64,000 nucleotides of DNA from Lyophyllum atratum. Taxonomy: Eukaryota; Basidiomycota; Agaricomycetes; Agaricales; Lyophyllaceae. A program made the translations under genes and the position numbers. The notes below the pieces were generated by a model. The model saw only the letters and a program-made list of their open reading frames with translations, was not told the DNA's origin and searched no databases. Position 1 is the first letter of the stretch. Every line of letters begins with the position of its first letter. The stretch is from positions 1,426,001 to 1,490,000 of the forward strand of contig JACGCN010000001.1 in assembly GCA_014905825.1 (NCBI GenBank). The letters are read 5' to 3'. This document shows, piece after piece, positions 22,633-33,900 of the stretch.

Positions 22633-23619
22633 TTACAAGTTCTCCACTAGAACGCAAAAGTTGTTCCTGTTGCCTTGCCTGAGCACTGATTTCTTCCCAA
22701 AGGATTCTAGAGATCTTCCCGATGCATTTTCCCTCCGATATAGCCAATAAGCCATCTTACGCCCCTCTTTCCACCTGTCTTGAAGCTCAGTAAACCCTAT
22801 CGCTTCCATCAAGGCCTTGAGATTCGGGAAATCAAGGTATCGGGAATTAGTAACGCAGGGAAGGGGAAGCTATGTTTTTTGACCCTGTTCAGAGGTTGAT
22901 GATCAAAGCAGTAGTCAGAACGTACTGCTAGAAAGAGATGGCCTCCGGGTACCAGGAAGCTATGAGCAAGACGCAACATGCGACCTGGAAGTTGTTCAGT
23001 TTCGATAACGAACGAACGACACATTACAAACCTCTGTCTTTGGGTTCCGGGACAAAGTTCAGCACCAAGCTCAGGCTAATAACATCCCACTTCTCGCGAT
23101 GTTCGTCTATGTCAAGGGCGAGAAAATCTTGCTCAAGGATTGACGGATGTCGTGAACGTAGGTCCATAGGTGTAGGATCAATCCATGCTGAGCAGAAATG
23201 GTAGTTGTCTGGCTTGAGCGCACCGATTTCAAGTAGCCTAGTTGGGTCAGTACCAGCGGCCTCTATGAACTGTGAAACACGCACCGAAGTTTGAGAGACC
23301 GATTCCTGTGCAGCTCCATGTCCTTCAGCCATCCAATCAAGACCTTCTCACTACCACCGCCTCGGTCGGTGCCTTGCCCGACAGCTGACATTCGCTGATA
23401 CTGCTCCAATCCTCCTAGTTCTACGATCTGATTCTCCACCTCGGCTAAAGCCTTTGAGTTGGTCGCATCGCCTAGGTTAGCATTTTGCAGCTGAGCCTGT
23501 CGCTTCAAGAGGATGTGAAATCGGCGAATAGTTGTTCGGCTGGAAAGTGGTGTGCTGGACGAGCTGCTGGCCGTATCCACTGCAACAATAGGATTTTTCC
23601 TCTTTCGAGCCTTTGGCAT
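22633..23619 (-). CDS. BMT2: 25S rRNA adenine-N1 methyltransferase Bmt2
   Basis: Nucleolar SAM-dependent enzyme that makes m1A in the 25S rRNA; its animal homologue is SAMTOR. The start is MPKARKRKNPIVAVD, a basic localisation-like N-terminus with a Ser run. The catalytic domain shows LLEIGALKPDNYHFC (SAM-binding motif I), SAWIDPTPMDLRSRHP, ILEQDFLALDIDEH, WDVISLSLVLNFVPEPKDR and GRMLRLAHSFLVPGGHLFLA. After a phase-0 intron the frame continues LPLPCVTNSRYLDFPNLKAL and ends at TAA 22633-22635. All four junctions are canonical and in phase. Length (about 290 residues) fits the family. Confidence 0.93.
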
Positions 23620-23993
23620 ATCAAAGCATCGAGGTCCAGGTCAAACCGCTTTGACAAGCTTGAAAAGTCGAGATCGTTCCAAGTTTAACCTCTGGAAGAG
23701 CTTGTTTGCAAGTGTTTCGACGTAACTCCAGGTTTTCAAATCTCGACAAACGTTCATCCTGTCGTTTGGCATACAGTACAACAAGCGCGGAGTAATTTAT
23801 ATACAGCGAATTTAGATGAGAATAGTCAAGATAGGAATAGTCAGCACAACACAACCATGAAAACGTGATGCCCAAGAAATCTTCGTACTCTATAGCGAAA
23901 ACGACCCGTTGTATCAATAGGAAAGCGACGATAGAAGAAGGATGCAGAACAATGATGAGGTACCAATACCTAAGAAATACGTGGGAGGCCATC
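23620..23993. other. intergenic region between tetraspanin and BMT2
   Basis: About 370 bp, both flanking genes on the minus strand. It should contain the BMT2 promoter and the tetraspanin 3' UTR. Short open frames here have no protein-like composition. Confidence 0.4.
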
Positions 23994-24960
23994 TCAGACA
24001 AATCCTCTTCCTCCACGTTTTGCATCAATCTTCCTGAACCGCTCATCTTCTTGTCTCTGCGGGAAGAATGATGCCTGTTAACCTGTGCAGCCGACGACGG
24101 ATCGGAAAAGTATTCACCTTCTTGATGACGCAGAGTGAAGCCAGCAATAGACACAAAACGACAGCCATGAAACCGTATATCTGGTGATTGTCATGAGTAA
24201 GTGATTTTCAATTGCGGCGTTGATCTTACAGTTCTAGAAAAAGGTTGGGCTCAGGACTTGAAAGAGGCAGAGGCAGGTAAGAATACACGTACGTGAAAAC
24301 GTTGTTTAATGTCATGTCAGCATAGTCGGTTAAAGGTTGCACACAGAAGTTGGTGGGGATGCTAGTGTTTAGGCCTGCCACGAACTCCTGGCTTTGGCAG
24401 AAGTTGCCACCAATTTCAGCCAAGTCAGTTCCGTTGAAGTAACCACAGCATTTGAGCTATAAATCTGTCAGCGACGACCGCAGAATACCCATCGTTTGGC
24501 ATAACGGACCAGATCCTGAAGTTTAACCCGCTTGTCTCGGCCAATTTCCTGCCACCGGACATGGAAGTTGTTACGTTCTTGCAAGGTGAAGAACCAGATG
24601 AAAGTGCCAATAACAACGATACCGATGGCATCGATCAGGAGGGTATAGTTGAGTATAACGAGACCGAGCGTGACATGGTTCCTTTGGATGATGGCACCGA
24701 TAGAAACCGCGAATGTGACTAGAAGCGCAATTCCCAGAATCATTCCAGCTGTGAATAAGAAGGAACGGATTGTCAGAAGACCATTTGGAATTTCAGGTGC
24801 AAGATGGAGCATACTAGTAAGGTACGGCCGGGGTGAGGACGATGTTCAACAGGGTATTATCTGCCCTCCAGACAAGAGATAGCGCTAAAGAGACAGCGCC
24901 TGCGGCGAGGAGGAGAAAGTCCAAGGCAGCCCAGACTCCGATCAGCTTTCTGGAAACCAT
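23994..24960 (-). CDS. tetraspanin
   Basis: Four-span plasma or endosomal membrane protein of the basidiomycete tetraspanin group. Span 1: LIGVWAALDFLLLAAGAVSL. Span 2: LFTAGMILGIALLVTFAVSI. Span 3: LGLVILNYTLLIDAIGIVVI, followed by GTFIWFFTLQERNNFHVRW. The large extracellular loop carries the diagnostic CCG motif (CCGYFNGTDLAEIGGNFC) with further Cys residues (NFCVQPLTDY). Span 4: IYGFMAVVLCLLLASLCVI. The cytoplasmic tail is spliced to RQEDERFRKIDAKRGGRGFV and a TGA at 23994-23996. Tetraspanins organise membrane protein webs; in fungi some are needed for host penetration, but which paralogue this is cannot be told. Start ATG 24960 gives MVSRKLIGVW. Confidence 0.88.
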
Positions 24961-25636
24961 TGTAGATGGCTAGTGGAAAGGATGTATGAAAAGCTGTCGG
25001 GGGTTTGTATGATGTGATATTGGCGAGGGTCAATGAACGCGTACGAGGTGTTCCGTTGGCTGGCGGGAAGTTGGAATAAATGAGCTCTTTCAAAGAGGTG
25101 GTGTTGAAGGCTAGCTCAAGATACAGAGGTGGCTGTAGCACCCAGAAGATTTGAGAGAAATGAAAAGGAAAGGACGTTCAACGTCTGGCGCTTGCGCTGC
25201 AAGAGCCGATGCAAGAGAAGAAGAGGGGGGTCAGTGGAACGAAGACAGGGAAGAAAGGCTGTGCCCACCAACGTATCCCAAAGTCTAAGCAGTCGAAACA
25301 AGGAGCAGAAATGATGAAGCCCTCCTTAACCTGGCCCATTGTCGTTATGGACACCACGTGACCCGCCGATAACCATTGTCACCTGCCGTGCACGACGATC
25401 ATGTTCTTCAGTCTCGCCGTACTTACAAGTTACAAGCGTGTCTGTATCCTTGTAACCATCTGATACCCTTCTTGTCATCGTGTCTAGATTTGCCTAGAAC
25501 TTGAGCCAGAACGACATGCCCAGTCATTCCCATCACGCCACACCGTGAAGTCAACAATAGTTTGCCTGAGGCCTGGCAGATGTCATGGGCGCCTGCGAGG
25601 CAGTTCAGGATGCCGTCTCATCGCAGCTTGTCAGGA

Positions 25637-25658
25637 CTTCAGTACTTCAGCGCTTCAG
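25637..25658. promoter_or_regulatory. three CTTCAG repeats at 8-nt spacing upstream of MBF1
   Basis: CTTCAG occurs at 25637, 25645 and 25653, exactly 8 nt apart, about 190-205 bp before the MBF1 start. The regular spacing could reflect a repeated factor-binding site, or be a simple short tandem repeat. Confidence 0.25.
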
Positions 25659-25746
25659 TGTTGAGTCACCGTTATGCTGGAGGCTGGAGCCATTATTCAG
25701 CACCGCCACGCTTGCGCCTTGAGTCAGGAAGTCACACGTCACAGGC

Positions 25747-25753
25747 TATATAA
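25747..25753 (+). promoter_or_regulatory. TATA box of MBF1
   Basis: TATATAA lies 90 bp before the MBF1 ATG and is followed by a pyrimidine-rich tract (CTTTACCTCTTTCTAC) and ACAAC just before the start codon, as is usual for highly expressed fungal genes. Confidence 0.55.
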
Positions 25754-25842
25754 CTTCATTCCAACCCCCACCTCATTGTTTTCACAGTCATTCTAGAGCT
25801 TCACGCCCCTTGGACATATACTTTACCTCTTTCTACTACAAC

Positions 25843-26555
25843 ATGAGCGACGAGTGGGACTCTAGGACTGTTATCGGGTTCAAGAAGCAGACGGCCAAGG
25901 TTGCAAAGACAGAATCCCAATTGAATGGTAAGCACATTCTATCCTTTTCATGATGACCAACCGACTAAATCATCTTGTTCACAGCTGTGAGTAATTTCTA
26001 TGGCTGGGAAAGTTACATCGTCTAAGCAGTGTTGTATAGGCACGCCGTTCAGGTGCAGTGGTCGGCACTGATAAGAAGCTTTCCGTTGGGAACAAAGCGA
26101 ACCAAGGTACGCCCTCCATTTCAAGGTCTTCAATGCCGTCGCTCACCCAATATCTGTAGGTACCGACCACCAACGTATCGCCAAACTTGATCGGGAGAAC
26201 GAGGTAGCGCCTCCTCCAAAAATCGCACCAAGCGTTGGTCGTGTGAGTAGCTTCCTGTTCAAATACAATATCATATCCTGAGATGCACATTTATAGGCCA
26301 TTCAAGACGGGCGTATGGGTCTCAAGCTCTCGCAGAAGGATGTAGCCCAAAAGATCAACGAGAAGCCCTCAGTTCTTCAGGATTACGAATCCGGCAAGGC
26401 CGTCCCGAACGCTCAGATTCTCGGAAAACTCGAGCGGGTACTGGGTGTCAAACTCCGTGGTAGGTATCCATCATCTTTTGATGCCCTAGCAGTTCTAACA
26501 TTTTCTTATAGGGTCAGACATTGGGAAGAAACTGGAGACGGCGAAAAAGTCATAA
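25843..26555 (+). CDS. MBF1: multiprotein bridging factor 1
   Basis: Transcriptional coactivator that bridges TBP and bZIP activators and also limits frameshifting on collided ribosomes in yeast. The product starts [16 protein letters not shown], continues [20 protein letters not shown], and has a Cro/C1-type helix-turn-helix domain ([52 protein letters not shown]), ending AKKS with TAA at 26553-26555. The conserved [11 protein letters not shown] stretch can only be read if a 2-nt exon (25985-25986) lies between a 57-nt and a 53-nt intron. The length of about 150 residues is typical. Confidence 0.95.
25985..25986 (+). other. MBF1: 2-nt micro-exon of MBF1
   Basis: Exon 1 ends at 25927 with one base of a codon. 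The intron 25928-25984 has donor GTAAGC and acceptor TTCACAG. The bases CT follow and are directly succeeded by a GTGAGT donor, starting an intron 25987-26039 that ends GTATAG. G + CT gives Ala, and the next exon starts GCA CGC CGT, restoring the conserved NAARRSG. Skipping the micro-exon would shift the frame. Confidence 0.65.
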
Positions 26556-26772
26556 TCTGACCTTCATCGTCTCCACCCACCGACGTGGCCCTTCACTCAT
26601 GCTATTCTGTAATTGTTTCGTTATCTGATCTATAGATATAGATGTATTTTCATTTCAACTCCACACTGTGGTCTTGATTGTTCGATTGGGCAAGAGTGAT
26701 AGCGCATGGTATATGGTGTTAGATCATCTACAGGTCGTTACAGGCAAGTTGTGATATGAGCTATGCTGCAGG

Positions 26773-28656
26773 TTACGGTGCAGCGTTACCGTCTTGCGAA
26801 CCCTGGATTGGGATGGAATTCATTAGAGCTCGTATGTTCACGTAACCACAGCGTGCAACTTACATATGTGATGTAGTCGGGGCTCTCACAGGCTTTGTAC
26901 TCTTTCAGAAGTTCCTCGCACGTTGCTCTGGCCAAAAAATGCGTTAGGATATAGGGTGTTGTGACAGCAGTCTCAAGCCTACCTCGCATCGTCAAACTCT
27001 TCCAACCCGTTCTCAAACATCTTCTCCTTCTTGTACTGCTCCAAAAACGCATTTCGCTTTCGAAGTCGATCGAATTGGTCCAGCATACGTTTGAATAACT
27101 GATTTTCAATAGATCAGTGATGAATGATACAGACGTTCAGAACTACGAACGGAGGCGATGCTTGTGTGGTTCGCGAGCATAAGCCCACTGACACGGTGGT
27201 TCGTCGTGATGTAGGGAGATTTTCGCGTCAAGGCTACTTGAATGGAAGCTGGACCCCATGGGATGAAGTTTGCGAGTTGACGTTCGCGAATCCGAAGGAG
27301 AGATTGATGCACCTAATCAGTCGCCCAACGGTCATATACATGAGAAAGGACCTCGTGGAGGGAAAAAGGAAAGGTTTGTTACATCGGTGGGATCAACGTC
27401 GCCTTGGATGATATTCAAAATGGAAATGTAACACGCTGTTTTACTCGGTGTCGTAGATACCATACGGTTCTTGGGTTGCAGCAAGCGACGCATGACGTCA
27501 AGGACTGTTGTTCTCCGGATCGGTTTCGCCTAAGGGTACAGTTAAGTATTTGGAGGACTTCGCGGGCACGATGCATACCTTGTCAATTTGATCGCTGGTA
27601 AACGGGGTATACGACGTCATAAGGAAGTGACAGCGAGGCGTAGGGATGAGTGATGCGATGATGCCAACCAAATCATTGTTCATGTAGCTAGGGTACCGGA
27701 GTGTCTGCGTACTAGCCGCCATGACCGTCGCTACCTTAAGGATCATCAGCGACATGCGGTGAAAAATTGGAAAGCGGCAGAACTCACCAATTGATTTGTC
27801 TGATCGAATGAGGGGGTCTGTACATGCAGCCGATCTGCTGATATCCGTGAAAGAGCACTGTTATCTAGTACCACTACCGAATCCGCGTGATTCACAAGAC
27901 GTTTCAGCGTGAGGAGGGAATTGTAGGGCTGAACAACCACGTCTCCCTCTTGCGAATTTGGAAAAACGCTATATGTCTGTATGAGCTTTTTCGGGAACTT
28001 GTCGTTCAACCGTTCCAGGATAAAGGAGCCAAGGCCAGAGCCAGTACCTCCCGCAATCGAATGGGTGAGCATAAATCCCTGTATTCAGTCCAACGAGTAA
28101 ACCTCATTGTTCAAGAACAGGTATGTATCCAAAAAGCATACCTCCAGTGAATCGCTTCCCTCTGCTTCCCGGTCGATCATCTCCATGACTTCTTCGTATA
28201 TCCTCTCCCCGGCTGCATATCCCTGAGCCCAGTTATTTCCAGCACCCCCTCCATCTTTCGAGACGAAGATGTTCTCCGGATTATATAGATTCGCGTATGG
28301 TGACGCGAGGATGTTATTTATGACCTGGGTTGGGTTAGTATTGCTAGGCTTCTGGTGGGCAACATGACGCACAGACCCTTGGTTCCAAATCGACGAGTAT
28401 AGCACGAGGGATATAGTGCTCATCGTCGGCCTGGTAAAAGAATACGTCCTTTCGGTCGCCTCCTTCAGTGGCCCATTCTTCAAGAATGCCTTCTTTATTG
28501 ATGCCATGTTCTGCACAGAGTCGCTGCCAGTACACGGAACCCACTTGGTTGACATTATTGGATCAGACAACGGCAGCCACTGTGCGTATGTTATAAACAG
28601 GGCGCACTTTGATTGCCACATTGGCCAAGCTGGACCGTAACGATTTCTCGAGGCAT
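26773..28656 (-). CDS. TUBG: gamma-tubulin
   Basis: Microtubule nucleator of the spindle pole body, part of the gamma-tubulin small complex. Start [16 protein letters not shown], spliced to [14 protein letters not shown], contains the N-terminal GTP-binding segment. The tubulin signature is present as [20 protein letters not shown]. Other landmarks are [78 protein letters not shown] and [15 protein letters not shown]. The C-terminus contains [40 protein letters not shown] and ACESPDYIT, ending with a short spliced tail (GSQDGNAAP). All junctions checked keep the frame. It diverges from the sugar transporter gene across 235 bp. Confidence 0.96.
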
Positions 28657-28891
28657 CGTGCTGGACGCGTTTAGATTCAAGAGGCTGTCACACCCGTCAC
28701 ACCGTGTTTCGATCAAATACCTAGGTCTGAGGTATGCGCGCTCGAATCGTGTGTTCGTATTTGGCACAAAACACATTCCTCTCTGTCTCTCATCCTCCTC
28801 TCTGAGTCTCTCATCCCGTGCCTCGTCTCAGGAGGGTTTGACTTCAAACAACTTTGCGTTGAACTACACACTACCAGAATCTTCGTCTTTT

Positions 28892-30769
28892 ATGCCAAAT
28901 ACGAAGTTAAGCCAGAGTGGGCAAGCTTTTACGCCATATGGATGGGCCGTTTGCCTTTGGATTCTCGTTATTGCTTTTCAGGTATACATCTAGTTGACTT
29001 CTACCATGATCTGAACTCAAACCACGTAGTATGGGTACCACATTTCGGTACTCAACCAAATACAAGCGGTTTTGACCTGTCAATCCAAGTCGCTCAATGA
29101 GGCCCCATCTAACCTCCCGACCTGTATACCCATGTCTAATTTTACCTTCTCTGTTGTCACTGCTATCTTTACCGTTGGTGGACTTGCTGGCAGCTTGGTC
29201 GCCAACCTAATCATGGACCGTTGGGGTCGCAAAGGTGCCACCAGAATCAGTGCCACCTTCATCTCAGGCGGTGCAGGTCTCATGGGTGTAAGTTCCTCCG
29301 TTGGTCTCCTTAGCTTTGGGAGGTACGTTTTGGCCACATGTCTTGAACAGGTTATTGATGACCTATAGGTTCTTGGTTGGCGTCGGGTCTGGCGTGGGGC
29401 TGTGTGTCGGACCCATATTCCTTTCAGAGATTGCCCCGTCTTCAATAAGTGGGAATGTCGGCGTCCTGACGCAGCTTGGCATTGTCCTGGGCATCATGAT
29501 CACACAAGCTTTGGGTCTCCGTCTCGCGACGCCTACTGAGTGGCGGACAGTTCTATACTTCTCTTTCGCTTTATCTGCGGTCCAATTACTTGTCAGTAAA
29601 TTTGTGGTGGAATCACCGGCTTGGTTGGCAAGTCGTGGAAGACTGGATGAGAAGGAAGTGGTCGCCAGCAAGCTTTGGGGTACCGGAACGGTTCCGACTT
29701 GCAAGTTTTCTTCTTTTTATCATCACCTTATGCCCCCATAACCTGTCTTGTCAGTGTCGACCCAGAGGGAGGAAGACTCTGAGCCTCTACTTGACGATCC
29801 TCTACTTGACGAACTTGAAGCGCATCGAGAAGATACTCAAGGCATGGCAATCACTGTCCCACAACTCTTCGCTGCTCGCGAGCTTCGGAAACCACTTGCC
29901 ATTATCTGCCTAGCCATGGCTTCCCAGCAGTTGTCTGGTATGTCGAGAAATGGTTATATTATGGTTAAATACTGAGTCTGGTCGATTGCTAGGAATCAAC
30001 GCAGGTTTGCTGTCTGCCCATCAGCTTAGACGTTAAGCTCATAATTTGAATAGTGCTCTACTACAGCAACGCTATCCTTTCTATAACTCTTCCAGACCTC
30101 GGACCATATGTCTCGCTCGGTATCACTGTTGTAAATGCTGTGATGACTTTTCCTCCTATTGTCCTAATCGAGGTCAGTGTTCTCTACCCCTAAATTCGGT
30201 CAGTCGGTTCAAAGGCTCTCACAGCGTATTGGCCGGAAGCGACTCCTTGCTATTTCGACCATCGGTGCCCTGGTTTCTCTGTTTGCCGTGGGCTTTGGCC
30301 TCAACTCTGGTAGAGTCACCCTATCAAGTGTCGCGATATTGACTTTCGTCATGTAACGTCTGCCCCACCTGTTGATGTCATGATAGCTCATTCTTGTTTA
30401 TAGGTCGTTTGCGGTGGGCCTCGGGCCTATTCCGTTTGTAATGATTCCAGAAGTCTCTCCAGCTCATGTAGGTGGTGGTTCTTAGGCATACTTTCCTGAG
30501 TTTCCTGACGTCTTTCTAGGCTGTGTCAGCCCTATCGTCGGTGGCGCTTTCGATGAACTGTAAGTTAATTTTGCAACCTGTCGCCGCATATCCGTGTGAC
30601 GTCCCTTCCAGGGATTGTCAACTTTCTAGTGGGACTTGTGTTCCTGCCGCTACAGAAGATACTATCTGGCGGAGAGGAGAGCAAGCAGGGCCGGGTTTTC
30701 TATGTGTTTGGGACAGTGCTATTTATGTCGACGTTCATGCTTTCAACAATGTACAATGGTCGGAGTTGA
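28892..30769 (+). CDS. MFS sugar transporter
   Basis: Twelve-span transporter of the sugar porter family, probably in the plasma membrane or vacuole; closest in flavour to the Vps73/Ybr241c group, though that is from memory. Motifs: YGYHISVLNQIQAVLTC near the start, MDRWGRKGAT (loop 2-3), RFLVGVGSGVGLCVGPIFLS, VESPAWLASRGR (PESP-like motif), SQQLSGINAVLYYSNAIL, RIGRKRLLAISTIGAL, GLGPIPFVMIPEVSPAHAV and LSMNWIVNFLVGL. The C-terminus is short (STMYNGRS). The GINA part is carried by a 12-nt micro-exon (29993-30004) between two canonical introns. Substrate is not predictable. Start taken at ATG 28892 (MPNTKLSQSGQ); NOT1 follows 183 bp after the stop. Confidence 0.9.
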
Positions 30770-30952
30770 ATATATTTGAGTCTCCGCTTGAAAGGGTTGG
30801 GACCTGAGTTTGTGACTGAGAATGTTGACTGTGCTGGAGGGCGGCTTGCATCTCTCTCCTTCTCCCATCTACCCCACCCAAAATCTTTCAAAACGGCGAC
30901 AGGACCTGGAAGCGTTGCCCGGCGCTCGGTGACCCCATCCAGGTCGTCCCAC

Positions 30953-33900
30953 ATGGACAACCCGCCGTCCACGAATATCCACACAATCGTCAAGGCGCAA
31001 ATAGTCTTTTTGCTATCCACTCTTACGGAGGACAATTTTGAAAGGAATCAGGTCGAAATCCGCTCCGTACGTCTTCTGTCTGCGTTGTTCGGTTTTTTCT
31101 CATCTTTTGACCTGTCCACGCGCAGCTCTCGGAGCAACATGGAATAGACACCTACCTACACTTTATCCGCCGTCTCATCGTTCACTCACAAAATAGGCTA
31201 GCATCCACAGCACCACCCCCTGTGTTCGACCCATCCGTGTCTTTAACTTTCCGACTCCTGGTTCAAGAAACCCAGCGTCTCGCTCGCGACCCGTTTCTCG
31301 CAGACCGCTTTCGCGACGGTATAGACAAGGGGGAAGGGGATATCTTCAGGCAATTTGATCTCGCGCGATTCGTGGACCGTATTGGCCTTCATTCCCTCGA
31401 AAGACTCGTCCTCGCGTCGTCCATAGTGTCCACCCCCACCCGCAAAGAATTGGCCAACCAAGCCATCAACATGATTCGTGCAGAATTTGACAACGCCGTC
31501 TCAGCCCTCTACCATAACCCCTCCTTTGATCATGCCGATCTGTCGCCGAACCAGGTTACAAAACTCATGTCCAACCTCCTTTCCGACACGCCCGCCGAAT
31601 CACCGGTGCTTGATACCTCCCAGGTGAAAGCACTTATTATTGCGGTTCAAACCAAGTATGGCAAGGAAACCATATCACCTATCCTCCACCGTATCCTCCC
31701 AAACCTAAGGTAGGCATTAACTATATATACTCGCCGGTTATATCACTTCTGACACGAGTTACTACTCCAGCCTGCTACCGAACACATCGCTTGTCGACCT
31801 TCTGCTGCAATTTGGGCCAGAGATTACGAGCGACCCAGATGTCGTACGGTCATTACTTGGACGTTATGGCATTACAGACGCCAATCCTCCTCGTGATATC
31901 CAGGTGATCGAGACAATGGCTGGACTGGGTCGCCAGGCAACAGAAGGCAAAGTTATGTGTGACCTCGGATCGGTGGTTCGTGCCCTGAGTAGCTTTGTGA
32001 GTCGAAAGGTCTTTTCGTCTTCGTCCTTGTCGTTGACATGTTTCCTAACAAGAATGTTAACATCAACTGGTCCACCGTTATCAAGTCCTTCGACAAAGTG
32101 GATCGTCATGGAGTGGACACGGCAACTTTGAAGCTGCTAATTGCAATTCTGCTCAATTCTCCACGGGAGGTTGAACCACACGCGGTCACAGGGTTTTGGG
32201 AAATCTGGAATAACCCCCTCTATCAGCTTCGATTACTTGACGCCCTACTCTCGCTTCCGGCAGACACTTTCAACTTTGTTCAATTACCAGGACAGAGGAT
32301 CGTGACCGTTGATGACGTGGCAATCGCGAGTCCGACGATCAAATCGTTGGCTGCAAATGTTCAAGGCCATACTTGGAACTCATTGGAACTTTTCGAAGTC
32401 CTAGTCCGCCTGGCAGACTCCGATTCTTGGAGATTAGGGGTTGCGTCAGAGAGATGCTGGATAAGGCTATAAAAATCAGCGCAGAGCTGGTTCACATGGG
32501 CTTGTTACAGGTCCCTGTAAGTCATCCCAAATGCCAGTTTCTCACTGTGCTCATGATAATTAAGGAATCCTCCTGGAACGAAATACGCTTAGAATACTCG
32601 CGAAAACTCCTGGCGATGTTTCTCGCTGGCCACCCTAATCACCAACTTGTGTTTATGAGAATATGGCAGATTGAGCCCACGTATCTCACGAATGCCTTCC
32701 GCGACTTCTACGAAGAAAACCCTCTCAACATCACCCGAATTTTGGATGTGGCTCAAGATCTCAAAGTATGTTTGACAGACTTACTCGTTTCAAAATCGGC
32801 TACTGACGAGTCTGTAGATACTCGAAGCTCTCCTCGAAGTTCGCCCGTTCATTTTTGCGCTTGACGTGGCTGCTCTTGCCTCTCGCCGAGAGTATCTCAA
32901 TCTTGACAAATGGCTCGCAGACAACGTGGCTAATCATGGTGGCGAATTCCTTCATTCTGTCATCGTCTTCCTGGAACAAAAAATGGAGAGCGAAAAAGCA
33001 TCGAGAATGTCGGATCCAGCGGCCGAAAACCGGACTATGTCCCTCAGTCCTAATACCATCACTATTATCCTACGCATCCTCCGAAACAAGTATGTTCTGT
33101 GAGCCTTACTCCCTGGTTATGGTGTTCTGATATTCTTTGTAGCTCCGCCTTGATGGACGAAGGCGATGTTGATTTTTGCCTTGAAGTCCGCAACGCCTGC
33201 CTCCAAATCCACCCCAGACTCATGAACCTTACCCCCGGCTCAGACGTCGAACCAGGCTTTAACGTTGTCAACTACTCCCCCGAGATTGAAGCAGAGGTTG
33301 ATGGCATCTACAAACAAATGTACGACGAAAACACAACCATTGATGAAGTCATCGCGATGCTCCAGCGACACAAAGAATCCTCCAACCCCCGCGACCATGA
33401 AGTCTTTTCATGCATGCTACATTTCCTCTTCGACGAATACAAGTTCTTCCAATCCTACTACCCCGCGCGCGAGCTTGCCATGACTGGATACCTATTCGGT
33501 TCTCTAATTCAACATCAGCTCATTGACTACATTCCTCTCGGAATTGCCATCCGCTACATCCTTGACGCCCTTAACTGTCCCCCCGAAACCAACCTATTCA
33601 AATTCGGTCTCCAAGCCCTTAGCCAGTTCGAGGCCAGACTTCCCGAGTGGCAGCCATTGTGTGGCGCCTGCTCGCCATACCTCATCTTGCCGAAGCACGC
33701 CCCGACCTAGTCGCCAACATCCAGCGGGCTCTTGCCAACGTGGAAGTTAATGGTAATCGTGACGGCAATTTCATGTCCCTCGGGCACGCCGCCGATCCGC
33801 TGCCAGTTTTCACCGCTATCCAGCCTGATCCCATTGAAGGTGACCTTGAGCCCCCTTCAGAGGAGCTTTCAGACCGTATCCTTTTCATTGTCAACAATCT

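Larger units (their letters stand above)
24961..25842. other. divergent intergenic region (tetraspanin / MBF1)
   Basis: About 880 bp between two diverging genes, the second longest gene-free stretch here. It contains an 8-nt spaced triple repeat and a TATA box in front of MBF1. No RNA gene or further coding frame could be supported. Confidence 0.5.
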
